Assembly (NCBI GenBank): GCA_963722715.1
Contig: CAVROA010000018.1
Span: 16,945 to 80,944 of the forward strand
Reading direction: 5' to 3'
Length of the DNA: 64,000 nt
DNA from: DASQGA01 sp963722715
GTDB taxonomy: Bacteria > Actinomycetota > Thermoleophilia > Gaiellales > Gaiellaceae
Each line of letters begins with the position of its first letter. Positions within the stretch are counted from its first letter, which is position 1. This document shows, one piece after another, positions 41,623-50,608 of this stretch. The notes beneath the pieces were generated by a model. The model was given only the letters and a program-made list of their open reading frames with translations. It made no database searches and was not told where the DNA came from. Position numbers and translations under genes: made by a program.

Positions 41623-41664
41623 GCTCCCGCGGGGGAAACCATGTTTCCCCCGCGAGCCCCCTTC
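41623..41664 (+). terminator. Terminator of the sugar-import operon
   Basis: An 11-bp perfect stem GCGGGGGAAAC / GTTTCCCCCGC (41629-41639 and 41643-41653), extended by GCTC/GAGC with a 2-base bulge, then CCCCCTTCTT. It lies 20 bases after the GH15 stop. Confidence 0.7.
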
Positions 41665-41714
41665 TTACAGTCGAGCGTGGAGGAACCTCCCGGTTCCCCC
41701 ACACCCCCTCCACA

Positions 41715-41745
41715 CGCTCATAGGCCAGAGGTCGGCCTATGAGCG
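41715..41745 (+). promoter_or_regulatory. Start-codon-sequestering hairpin of the FAD gene
   Basis: CGCTCATAGGCC (41715-41726), 7-base loop AGAGGTC, GGCCTATGAGCG (41734-41745): a perfect 12-bp inverted repeat. The ATG of the FAD oxidoreductase (41739-41741) is inside the 3' arm and the likely ribosome site (AGAGG) is in the loop. In mRNA this would hide the start codon. It may control translation, or serve as a DNA operator. Confidence 0.7.
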
Positions 41746-42842
41746 GCCGCTGCGCCATCGTCGGCGGAGGTCTTGCCGGCTTCACCGCGTATGCGACCCT
41801 TCGCCATGGCGGCCTCGAGCCGGGAGAGATCGCCGTCTTCGGCACCGATCCCGATCCGGCGGCGGCCTGGCGCCGGCGAGCCGAGTCGATCCGCCAGCAG
41901 CGCATGCGCTCCGAGAGCGAGGGGCACTGCTACCCCGCCTCGTTCCCGGGCCTCGCCGTCCGGGAGGCACTCCGGCGCAAGCGTCTCGCCCCGCTCGCCC
42001 TGACGGTGTGCAACCGCTACAACCCGAGCGTCGAGGAGTTCCTCGGCCACGTCGAGGCGCTGAGGGGCCGCTGTGGCTGGGAGGAGAGCTTCCACGAGGG
42101 CCTCGTGGAGGTCGTGCGGCCGGTGCCGGGCGGCTTCGAGGTCGGAGCGCACGGGGTGTTCAGGCACGTCCTACTCGCGCCCGGTCACCCTGGCCTGCGC
42201 CTTCCGGACGAGCTGGAAGGAGACCCCCGGGTCGTCCACGCCTACGAGCCGCACGAGTACGCGGACGAGGTGGCTGTGGTCGGGGCGGGCATGGCCGCGG
42301 CAACCGAATGGCTGAACGCGCTCGCGGCCGGCTCGACCGTCGTCTCCGTCCGCCGCCGCGAGCCTGTGCGCCGGCCGCTGAACGTGCCCCGTCCACTCCT
42401 CAGCCGCCGCGGCCTCGCCGCTTTTCACGCCGCCCCGGCCGGTGAGCGGGTGGCCTGGCTCAAGCACTGGCTTGCTCCTTCGTATCCGCCCGGGCGAACC
42501 TGGGACGAACCGCTCGAGCAGGCGGAGCGCGAAGGCCGCTTCCGGGTCTCGGCCGGGCTGAACGGCGCGGCGCAGATCGTCTGTGCCACAGGCTTTCGCC
42601 GTGGTTTCGCCCACGATCCGCTCCTGGCGCGGCTGGCGGAAGACCACGGAATCGAGACCGAAGAGGGATGGATTGTCCTGACGGCCGACTCGACGGTGCC
42701 GGGATTGACCGATACGACGCGGACGCTCGCGCTCGCCGGAGCGCCGGCGCAATGGGCCTTCCCCGCCGCCGACACCCTCATGGGCGCGAAGTACGCGGCT
42801 CGCAGGTTCCTCCGGGCGGTGAAGCAATGTCCTACACGCTGA
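41739..42842 (+). CDS. FAD/NAD(P)-dependent oxidoreductase
   Basis: 367 residues. Rossmann motif CAIVGGGLAG (residues 5-14) for FAD, a second motif VAVVGAGMAAATEWLNAL (about 183-200) for NAD(P)H, and VCATGFRRGFAHDPL, the ATG motif near the C-terminus. Layout is that of flavin monooxygenase/pyridine-nucleotide oxidoreductases of the lysine-N-hydroxylase type. Substrate unknown. Translation is probably governed by the hairpin at its start. Its 3' end overlaps the next gene by 16 bases. Confidence 0.87.
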   Translation: MSGRCAIVGGGLAGFTAYATLRHGGLEPGEIAVFGTDPDPAAAWRRRAESIRQQRMRSESEGHCYPASFPGLAVREALRRKRLAPLALTVCNRYNPSVEEFLGHVEALRGRCGWEESFHEGLVEVVRPVPGGFEVGAHGVFRHVLLAPGHPGLRLPDELEGDPRVVHAYEPHEYADEVAVVGAGMAAATEWLNALAAGSTVVSVRRREPVRRPLNVPRPLLSRRGLAAFHAAPAGERVAWLKHWLAPSYPPGRTWDEPLEQAEREGRFRVSAGLNGAAQIVCATGFRRGFAHDPLLARLAEDHGIETEEGWIVLTADSTVPGLTDTTRTLALAGAPAQWAFPAADTLMGAKYAARRFLRAVKQCPTR

Positions 42843-44009
42843 GAGGCCGCCTCGAGTCGCGGCTCGCGGTGACACTCATCCCGTTCCTCGTTGCGGCTGC
42901 GCTCGGCGCCGTCATGCGTGACTGGTGGCCGGTCGAGCTGGCGGCCCTGATGATCGGGGTGGGAGTGGCGCTCGACGTCTTCCTCTACCACCGCTTTCTC
43001 GCGTACCAGCCTGGTTGGGTTGCGGTTCCAGCAGGGCTCCTGGAGCTCGGAATCCTGATGGGACTGGTTCGGGTGCTCGGAATCGGCGCTCCGCTCGACG
43101 GCGCGCTCGCACTCTTTGCGGGCTCTTGGCTACTCGCGCAGGTGCTCGGGCACGCAGCGTTCCCGCTCCTCTCCCTCTCCTACGGCGAGGACGGGGGAGA
43201 GCTCGGTCGCCTCGGGGTCGTCACGGCGCTCATCGCCGTGGCGCTCCTCGCCGGAGCCGGCGGTGTCGCCTGGGGAACCCTGCCGCCGACGATACGACTG
43301 GACGCGGGGGTGCATCAGGGACCGCTGGTGCTCGACCACTCTCAGATCCTGGTCGGCGAGCCCGGCGCGATCGTCCAGGGGGGAATCGTCGTGACTTCGG
43401 ACGACGTCACGGTGCGCGCAGCTCACGATCGTGGGCGGCGAGATCGGGATCGAGGTGGACGGCGCCGAGGGCGTGGTCGTCGAGGACGTGGCGATTTCCG
43501 GGTTCTCCCTCGACGGGATCCAGGTTCGGCGGGGACAGGCGCAGATCAGCGACTGCTTGATCGAATCGCTCGACGCCGAGTACGGGCAGGGCATCGACAT
43601 CTCATTCGGATTCGACCTCGCTCCGAGCGTCGTCGAGGACTGCACGATCGTGGGTGGCCAGGAAGGCATCGTCACGCACTTTGCGCACGCACTCGTCCAG
43701 CGTAACCGCGTCGTCGAAACGACGATGCGTGGGATCACGATCACCGAGATGTCGATGGGCGACGTGCAGGACAACGAGGTCGCCGGCGGAGTGGGGGTCG
43801 GGATCTTCTGTGGTGATTACTCCGAGTGCATGATCTCGGGCAATGCAGTTTCTGGAACGCGGCCTGATCACGACTCGGACGACCTGGCGCGGAAGGGAAT
43901 CGGCATCGTCGCGCACTACGGAGCGAAGGCGCGGTTGAGCGAGAATGCCTTCGTTCAGAATACGGAGCGAACGGCGGCTTTCTCCGGCGCGACGATCAGG
44001 CACGAGTAA
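42827..44009 (+). pseudogene. Membrane protein with C-terminal right-handed beta-helix, frameshifted
   Basis: The first frame (ATG 42827 to about 43420) encodes five or so membrane helices (LAVTLIPFLVAAALGAV, AVPAGLLELGILMGLV, VTALIAVALLAGAGGVAWG), ending TSDDVTVRA. The second frame resumes LTIVGGEIGIEV and continues EGVVVEDVAISGFSLDGIQVRRG, DLAPSVVEDCTIVGGQEGI, VETTMRGITITEMSMGDVQDNEVAGG, a NosD-like parallel beta-helix. Deleting one base in GCAGCTC near 43418-43422 restores 393 residues. Beta-helix repeats usually bind or cleave polysaccharides, so a wall or capsule role is plausible. Coupled to the FAD gene. Confidence 0.8.
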
Positions 44010-44015
44010 CCCGAT

Positions 44016-44043
44016 TTGACGCGCGAGAATCCAGCCCTAGAAT
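44016..44043 (+). promoter_or_regulatory. Sigma-A-like promoter of the small zinc-ribbon gene
   Basis: TTGACG at 44016-44021, a 16-base spacer, and TAGAAT at 44038-44043. The ATG follows at 44089 after a good ribosome site (GGGAGGAATCG). One of the few clear -35/-10 pairs in this GC-rich window. Confidence 0.65.
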
Positions 44044-44088
44044 TGCTAGCGCTTTACTTCGGGAGTTCTGATTTTCTGGGAGGAATCG

Positions 44089-44286
44089 ATGGCTCGAAAG
44101 ACCGTTCTCGTATGTGACGATTGTGGTAAGGAAGTCGAAGAGGGAAAAGGCGCGACTCTTCGCCTGACCTTTTCGGACGCACGGCGAGGCGCCAAGGCGG
44201 CAGATCTCTGCGACAACTGTGCCGGCAAGATGCCCGGAACACCGGCTGCGCGGCGCGGCCGCCGGCCGAAGTCCGTCGCGGCCTAG
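44089..44286 (+). CDS. Small zinc-ribbon protein with basic tail
   Basis: 65 residues. CDDC (residues 9-12) and CDNC (41-44) form a small zinc-ribbon. The tail is basic (RRGRRPKS) and ends in Ala. It has its own promoter and strong ribosome site, suggesting high expression. The C-terminal RGRRPK-like motif resembles AT-hook/Lsr2-type DNA-minor-groove contacts, so it may be a small DNA-binding protein. No enzyme domain. Confidence 0.8.
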   Translation: MARKTVLVCDDCGKEVEEGKGATLRLTFSDARRGAKAADLCDNCAGKMPGTPAARRGRRPKSVAA

Positions 44287-44307
44287 CCCGATTCCGCCTC
44301 GGTTCTA

Positions 44308-44332
44308 GCCCACCGGCGATCAGCCGGTGGGC
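44308..44332. terminator. Perfect 10-bp hairpin after the zinc-ribbon gene
   Basis: GCCCACCGGC, loop GATCA, GCCGGTGGGC: a perfect inverted repeat between the zinc-ribbon stop (44286) and the GTG of the AddB-like gene (44349). No T-run; probable terminator or mRNA stabiliser. Confidence 0.6.
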
Positions 44333-44348
44333 GGCCTAGAATGATGGA

Positions 44349-47282
44349 GTGGCGTTGGCTCTGCTCGTCGGCCCGGCGAACGCCGGCAAGGTTGCGCGTC
44401 TCCTCGATCTGTACCTCGCCTCGCTCGACCGGGAGCCGGTTCTCATCGTTCCCACCCGCGGCGACGTGGAGCGCGTCGAGCGCGACCTCCTGACCCGGTC
44501 CCCGGGTCTCTTTGGAGGTTGGATCGGGACGTTCGACGACCTCTTCCGTCGCATTCTCGCGCGGGAGGGCGGCGGCCGGAAACCACCGCTGACGCCGATT
44601 CAGCGCTCGCTTCTTCTCTCCCGCGTAGTCGGCGGAGCGTCGCTGAACGGTCTTTCCGCTTCCGCACGATTTCCAGGGTTTGCCGACGCACTCGGAGACG
44701 CGATCGCCGATCTCGAATCGGGTCTGCTCGGTCCTGAGGACGTCGACGGAGACCTGGCGCGCCTCTACACCTCCTACCGGAGCGAGCTCGAGCGCCTGGA
44801 GCTCTCCGACGCCGACCTCGAGCGCGGGCGAGCGGCCGACCTCATCGCGGGCGAGCTTTCAGCCTGGGGTGGGGAGCCGCTCTTTGCCTACGGCTTCGAG
44901 GACCTGACGGGCGCCCAGTGGAAGCTCCTCGAGGCACTCGCGGGCCGGACGGAAGTCACCGTGTCCCTCCCGTACGAGGCGGGTCGGCCCGTCTTCGCGT
45001 CGCTCCAGCGGACCGCGACCGACCTGTCCGCCCTCTCAGGTGACCGGATCGAGGAGCTGGGGCCGCAGGACTGGTACGACGCACCGGCGCTCGCTCATCT
45101 CGCCAACACGCTTTTCGAGGAGGCCAGCCCCGCGCCCCCGCCGCTCGACGGTGCCGTGCGCTTCCTCGAGGCCGCGGGCTCGCGTGGGGCGCTCGAGCTC
45201 GTCGGTGACGAGATCCTGACGCTCTTGCGCTCCGGCCTTCCCGCCCAGGAGATCGCGGTCGTCTGCCCCAGCGTCGAGCGCTACCGGGCGCCGCTCGAGA
45301 CGGCCTTCGGATCTCTGGGAGTCCCCTACGCGATCGAGGGCCGCATCTCCCTTCCGAAGACCGCCTTCGGGCATGCTCTGACCGGACTCCTCCGCTTCGC
45401 GTGGCTCGGGGGCTCCCGGCGCGACCTCTTCTCGTTCCTCCGCTCGCCCTACTCGGGGCTGCCGCGAACCCGGGCCGACTTCGTGGAGGGACGCCTGCGC
45501 GGTCGCGCCGTCTCGGAGGCGACGCGGGTGGAGGAGGAGGCTCTCAAGGTGCTGGGCCATCCGATTCCGGCCCTTGCCGACCTGCGGGCCGCCGAGGACC
45601 CAGGCGCCGCGGTGGAGGCGCTCGCGCGGACGATGTTGCGCGCCGCATACGGGCTCGAGTCTCCGCCCACCGCCCCGGAAACGCACCTCGACCTCCGGGC
45701 CTACGAGTCGGTGGGTGACGTGACGTCGGAGCTCGAGGGGTGGGCGCGGCTCACGGAGCCCGTCTCTCGGGAAGCGGTCGTCTCGGCGCTCGAGCACGCG
45801 TCCGTCCGGCTTCCCGGTGCGCGGGATCCTGGTTACGTCGCCGTCCTCGACCTCCTGCGCGTTCGCACACGGCGATTCGCGGCCGTCTTTCTGCTCGGGC
45901 TCGAGGAAGGCACCTTTCCGCGACGGACGACCGAGACGCCGTTTCTCTCGGATGACGCCCGGCGCGAGCTCGAGACGAAGGGGCGCGGCCGGCGCCTCGT
46001 CCGCCCGGACCAGCTGGCCCGCGACCGCTACCTGTTCTACACCGCTTGCACTCGACCCTGGAAGCGGCTCACGCTCGTTCGCGAGGCGGCCTCGGACGAC
46101 GGCCGGCCTCGCGAGCCGAGCCCCTTCTACGAAGAAGTGCGGAGCCGCTTCGCGCCGGCCGAGGTGGATCGCTGGACCAGGCGGCGGCTCCTGTCAGCAC
46201 TCGCGTGGGACGTGGAGCGTGCGCCGACCGAGCGCGAACGGCTCCGGGCGACCGCGTCCCTCGCGGCGGGAGATGACTCCGAAGCGCGGGCTCTCGCTGT
46301 TGCAAACGGCTGGGAGCGCCGCATCGAGCGGGCGCTGACCGCGTTCTCCCGCGAGACGAAGCTGACCCACCCCGCCGTCCTGGCGGAGCTCCGGGAGCAG
46401 ACCCGCTATCCGGTCACCGCGCTCGAGATGTTCGGAGACTGCTCGTCCATGTGGCTCTTCAATCGGGTTGTCGACCCGAGGACGATCGACGCCGAGCTGG
46501 ACCCGCGCCTTCGCGGCCAGGTGGCCCATCAGGCGCTCTACAAGTTCTACAGCGGGCTGCCGAAGCGGATGGGAGTCGACCGGCTCGATCCCGAGCGCCT
46601 GGACGAGGGCCTCGAATTCTTGCGCGAGTGTCTCGCCGAAGCCGTCGCGGGCCAGGTGCGCATGGATCTCTCGGACGTCGAGCTGCTCGAGCTGGAGGGA
46701 ACCCTCGCGCGCGATCTCGAGCTCTTCGTTCGGCAGGAGCTCGAGCTGGCGTTCCCACTCGTCCCACGGCGCTTCGAGGTCGCCTTCGGCAGCGAACGTG
46801 CCCCGATCGAGCTCCAGCGGGGCCTCGACCTCGGCGACTTCACCCTGTCCGGCAAGATCGACCGGATCGATGTCGACCCGTTCAGCGCGCGTGGGATCGT
46901 CCAGGACTACAAGTCCGGGAAGACGTCGCACTCCGCGGCGCAGATCGAGTCGGAGGGGAGGCTTCAGATCCCGCTCTACATCCTTGCCCTGCGGGACCTG
47001 GTCGGCATCGAGCCGATCGGCGGGCTCTACCGCGCACTGGCCGGCTCGCGGGAGGCGCGCGGGCTCGTCCGCGAGGATGCAAAGGAGTCTGACCTTCCCG
47101 GCCTGAAGAAGGCCGATTACCTGGACGAGGAGGCCTTCTGGAGCCAGGTCGAGGCCGCGAAGGGCCTTGCCCGGGTCGCCGTGGGGCGGATGCGGGCCGG
47201 CGACGTCCGGCACGACCCGCGGAGCGGAACGTGCCCCACCTGGTGCGACCGCTGGTCGATGTGCCGGGTGAAACGGGCGTGA
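44349..47282 (+). CDS. AddB-like helicase-nuclease subunit
   Basis: 977 residues from GTG 44349. The N-terminal inactivated helicase-like fold has LVGPANAGKVARL, a weak Walker A. A C-terminal PD-(D/E)xK nuclease spans about 830-880: GKIDRIDVD and GIVQDYKSGK, with D853 and K855. Cysteines C698, C962, C966 and C972 (CPTWCDRWSMC) look like the AddB Fe-S cluster. Processes DNA double-strand-break ends for recombination together with the downstream AddA. Length is below B. subtilis AddB (about 1166), as in actinobacteria. Confidence 0.85.
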   Translation: MALALLVGPANAGKVARLLDLYLASLDREPVLIVPTRGDVERVERDLLTRSPGLFGGWIGTFDDLFRRILAREGGGRKPPLTPIQRSLLLSRVVGGASLNGLSASARFPGFADALGDAIADLESGLLGPEDVDGDLARLYTSYRSELERLELSDADLERGRAADLIAGELSAWGGEPLFAYGFEDLTGAQWKLLEALAGRTEVTVSLPYEAGRPVFASLQRTATDLSALSGDRIEELGPQDWYDAPALAHLANTLFEEASPAPPPLDGAVRFLEAAGSRGALELVGDEILTLLRSGLPAQEIAVVCPSVERYRAPLETAFGSLGVPYAIEGRISLPKTAFGHALTGLLRFAWLGGSRRDLFSFLRSPYSGLPRTRADFVEGRLRGRAVSEATRVEEEALKVLGHPIPALADLRAAEDPGAAVEALARTMLRAAYGLESPPTAPETHLDLRAYESVGDVTSELEGWARLTEPVSREAVVSALEHASVRLPGARDPGYVAVLDLLRVRTRRFAAVFLLGLEEGTFPRRTTETPFLSDDARRELETKGRGRRLVRPDQLARDRYLFYTACTRPWKRLTLVREAASDDGRPREPSPFYEEVRSRFAPAEVDRWTRRRLLSALAWDVERAPTERERLRATASLAAGDDSEARALAVANGWERRIERALTAFSRETKLTHPAVLAELREQTRYPVTALEMFGDCSSMWLFNRVVDPRTIDAELDPRLRGQVAHQALYKFYSGLPKRMGVDRLDPERLDEGLEFLRECLAEAVAGQVRMDLSDVELLELEGTLARDLELFVRQELELAFPLVPRRFEVAFGSERAPIELQRGLDLGDFTLSGKIDRIDVDPFSARGIVQDYKSGKTSHSAAQIESEGRLQIPLYILALRDLVGIEPIGGLYRALAGSREARGLVREDAKESDLPGLKKADYLDEEAFWSQVEAAKGLARVAVGRMRAGDVRHDPRSGTCPTWCDRWSMCRVKRA

Positions 47283-50200
47283 CTCTCACGGAGACGCGGG
47301 CGCCAAATCCGGAGCAGATCGCGGCGATCGAGGAGACCGGGGTTGTCTTCGTCTCCGCCGGCGCGGGCACCGGCAAGACCACCGTGCTCGTGGAGCGGTT
47401 CGTCAAGGCCGTTTGCGAGCGCGGGCTCTCGATCGACTCGGTCCTCGTGATCACCTACACCGAACGGGCGGCAGGGGAGCTGCGGAGCAGGATCAGAGCT
47501 CGCCTCGTCGAGCTGGAGCGCCACGACCTGGCGAGGGAGATCGACCGCGCCTGGATCTCGACCATCCACGGCTTCTGCTCCCGGCTCCTCCGGAACCATC
47601 CATTCGAGGCCGGCCTCGATCCCCGCTTCCGCGTTCTCGATGCGAGCCACGCCGGCGTCCTCCGCTCCGAGGCGTTCGAAGCGGCGCTCCTCGGGTTCTG
47701 CGGCAACCGGGAGCCGGACCGGGTCAGGCTCCTCGCGACGTATGGCGCAGCGCGACTTGCGCGGATGCTGATCGGTGTCTTCGAACGACTCCGCTCGGCA
47801 GGCAGGCCTCTCGAGCTCCGCGCGGGTGAAGGAGTGAAGCTGGCCGAGCGCCTGGCCGAGCTCCAGGACGTCGCCACCCTGACGCACTCTCTGACCGAGG
47901 ATCATCCGGAGGGCCGCGCCCTTGTCGAGCGCACCCTGGAGCTCCTGTCCCCGCCGCCGCCCGCAGAGCGCCTCCTCGATCTCTCAGAGCTCCGCGTGCA
48001 CGGTGTCGGATCCGAGCGGTTCGCCTCGCTCGGCGACGCGCTCACGGCGGTCGAGAGTGCCGCGCTGGACGAGGTTGCGGCCCGCGACCGGGGCCTGCTC
48101 GAAGACCTCCTGGTCGGGTTCGACCGCGCCTACGCAGAGGCGAAGACGCGCGAGTCGGCGCTCGACTTCGAGGATCTCCAGCTCATAGCCCGGGATCTCC
48201 TTCGTCGCCACGAGGCCGTTCGCGAGCAGACGAGCTGGCGCTTCAGATCGATCATGGTGGACGAGTTCCAGGATACGAACCGGCTCCAGTGCGAGCTCGT
48301 CGACCTGCTCGGCGCCGACGAGCTCTTCTTCGTCGGGGATGAGTTCCAGTCGATCTACCGCTTCCGCCATGCGGACGTAGAGGTCTTCCGCGAGCGGCGG
48401 GCGGCAAGCGATGGCGTCCTCGCGCTCACGCGCAACTACCGCTCACGGCCCGAGGTGCTGGGCGTCGTCAACCACCTCTTCGGCACCGAGTTCGGTACGG
48501 ACTTCGAGCCGCTGGTCGCAGCCGGCAGGTTTCCCGAACCGCTGTTCGGCCCCGGGGTCGAGCTCCTCGTCACCGACAAGTCGACCTACCGTGAGGCACA
48601 GACGCACTGGCGCACCGCCGAGGCGCGTCACGTCGCCCGGCGCGTCCGGGAACTGGTCGACGCGGGCGAGGCAACGCCGGGCGAGATCGTGCTTCTCTTC
48701 ATGGCGGGAACAGACGCCGAGCGCTACGAGGAGGCACTCAGAGAGGAAGGGCTGCCGACCCATCGTGCCGCCGGCCGCGGGTACTTCGGCCAGCAGCAGG
48801 TCGTCGACCTCGTCGCCTATCTACGCCTCCTGCACAACCGCTACGACGACGAGGCGCTGGTAACGGTGCTCGCGTCCCCGTTCGTCGGCGTGTCGAACGA
48901 CGCACTCGTCCTGCTGCGGCGTTCAGCAGGTCGCCGGCCGCTCTTCACCGGCCTCGAGCGCGAGTTGCCGGCCGAGCTGGGTCAGAAGGACCGACGGCTC
49001 TTCGTCGCCTTCCGCCAGCGGTACGACCGCCTCGTCAAGGCCTCCGCGCGCCTCGGGCTCGAGCGCCTCTGCGAGGAAATCATCGTCGCACACGACTACG
49101 ACCTCGCCGTGCTCGCCCGGTGGGATGGGCGCCGCCGTTATGCGAACCTGCGGAAGCTCGCGCGGCTTGCCCGCTCGTACGAAGACCTGCGGGGCCCAGA
49201 CATCGAGGGCTTCGTCCGGTTCCTCCGCGACCAGGAGGCAGCGGGCGCCAAGGAGGTCGAAGCCGTTGCCGAGGAGGAGGGGGCGGAGGCGGTGCGGCTC
49301 CTGACCGTGCACTCCGCCAAGGGGCTCGAGTTCAAGGTCGTCGTGCTCGCTGACGCAGGACGCAACCCGCCCTCCCCGTCTCCCGACGAGATCCTCTGCC
49401 TTCCCGACGGGAGGTTCGGCTTCCGCTTCGTCGACCCGGCGACCGGCGAGCGGAGCGAGGCCTTCGACTACGACGAGGTGAAGGAGGCGGAGTCGGCAGC
49501 GGAGCAGGCGGAGGGCCGCCGTCTCCTCTACGTCGCCATGACGCGCGCAATCGACCGTCTGATCGTGTCCGGCTCCGTCGACCCCACGAGCCGGCGCGAC
49601 GCCCAGGCGCCCATCCGTTGGGTGCTCGACGGCTTGGACGTGGAGCTACCGGAGGACGGACCGATCGAGCTCGAGCGGGGTGAAGGCAGGGTGCTCGTCC
49701 GCGTTGATCGGCGCGGGGACGAGGCCCAGGCAGACCCCGGTGTGCTCGCAGAGCCGCAGCTCGAGCTGTTCGCGGCCGGCGAGGGGGGCTCCGTGCGTGT
49801 GGCGCCCACGCTTCCCGATCTCGTCCCTCCGCCCGTCCCGTCGGGTCATCGGATCAGGCGGCTTTCGTATAGCGCCCTCGCCCTGTTCGAGCGCTGCTCC
49901 TACCGCTTCTACGCGGAGCGGATCGTCGGGCTCTCTCCGAACGACGGCGACGGGGCTGTGCCCGGGGGGACAGGAGGCCTTGCGGCCACTGAGATCGGCG
50001 ACGCTGTTCATGTACTGCTCGAGGTCGAGGCGCCGGCCGCCGAGGTGCGCGAGCGCGTGCTCGCACGCTACCCGGCCGCAACGGATGAAGACATCGAGCG
50101 AGTCGAGCGCCTCGTAGCCGCATGGCACGACTCACCTTTCGCTCGCCGGCTCGCCGCCCTCGAGGGCGTGCTGCCCGAGCGGCCGTTCGCCTTCGAGCAC

Positions 50201-50608
50201 GATGGAGTGCTCTTGCACGGGCGGCTCGACCTCCTCCGGATGCAAGAGGGCCGTGCCCTCGTCGTCGACTACAAGACAAACCGCCTGGAAGAGATGTCCC
50301 CGGCGGAGGCCGTCGAGTCCGATTACGTGCTACAGCGGCTCGTCTACGCCCTTGCCGCCTTCCGGGCCGGAGCCGACGAAGTCGAGGTGGCCTACGTCTT
50401 CCTCGAGCGTCCCGACGAGCCGGTTGTCTCGACATTCGAGCGCTCCGAGATTCCGGCGCTCGAAGCCGAGCTCACGGCGGCCATCGACCGGATCCAGGAG
50501 GGGCAGTTCCGGCCCACGCCGAGCGAATTCGTCTGCCCTGGCTGTCCGGCCCTGGATGTCGTCTGTGCCGGCCCCCGCCTCCTTCATCCGGATTCAGTAC
50601 CCGTCTAG
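47279..50608 (+). CDS. UvrD/AddA-type helicase-nuclease
   Basis: 1109 residues from GTG 47279, overlapping the AddB stop (GTGA); the longer start at 47231 adds an unconserved tail. Motifs: Q-motif NPEQIAAI, Walker A SAGAGTGKTT (K33), ISTIHGFCSRLL, DEFQDTN (motif II), FVGDEFQSIYRFR, TVHSAKGLEF and YVAMTRA (motif VI). The C-terminal nuclease domain has VVDYKTN (D997, K999). Cysteines C873, C1086, C1089 and C1096 suggest a second Fe-S cluster. 3'-5' motor for break resection. Confidence 0.92.
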   Translation: MTLTETRAPNPEQIAAIEETGVVFVSAGAGTGKTTVLVERFVKAVCERGLSIDSVLVITYTERAAGELRSRIRARLVELERHDLAREIDRAWISTIHGFCSRLLRNHPFEAGLDPRFRVLDASHAGVLRSEAFEAALLGFCGNREPDRVRLLATYGAARLARMLIGVFERLRSAGRPLELRAGEGVKLAERLAELQDVATLTHSLTEDHPEGRALVERTLELLSPPPPAERLLDLSELRVHGVGSERFASLGDALTAVESAALDEVAARDRGLLEDLLVGFDRAYAEAKTRESALDFEDLQLIARDLLRRHEAVREQTSWRFRSIMVDEFQDTNRLQCELVDLLGADELFFVGDEFQSIYRFRHADVEVFRERRAASDGVLALTRNYRSRPEVLGVVNHLFGTEFGTDFEPLVAAGRFPEPLFGPGVELLVTDKSTYREAQTHWRTAEARHVARRVRELVDAGEATPGEIVLLFMAGTDAERYEEALREEGLPTHRAAGRGYFGQQQVVDLVAYLRLLHNRYDDEALVTVLASPFVGVSNDALVLLRRSAGRRPLFTGLERELPAELGQKDRRLFVAFRQRYDRLVKASARLGLERLCEEIIVAHDYDLAVLARWDGRRRYANLRKLARLARSYEDLRGPDIEGFVRFLRDQEAAGAKEVEAVAEEEGAEAVRLLTVHSAKGLEFKVVVLADAGRNPPSPSPDEILCLPDGRFGFRFVDPATGERSEAFDYDEVKEAESAAEQAEGRRLLYVAMTRAIDRLIVSGSVDPTSRRDAQAPIRWVLDGLDVELPEDGPIELERGEGRVLVRVDRRGDEAQADPGVLAEPQLELFAAGEGGSVRVAPTLPDLVPPPVPSGHRIRRLSYSALALFERCSYRFYAERIVGLSPNDGDGAVPGGTGGLAATEIGDAVHVLLEVEAPAAEVRERVLARYPAATDEDIERVERLVAAWHDSPFARRLAALEGVLPERPFAFEHDGVLLHGRLDLLRMQEGRALVVDYKTNRLEEMSPAEAVESDYVLQRLVYALAAFRAGADEVEVAYVFLERPDEPVVSTFERSEIPALEAELTAAIDRIQEGQFRPTPSEFVCPGCPALDVVCAGPRLLHPDSVPV

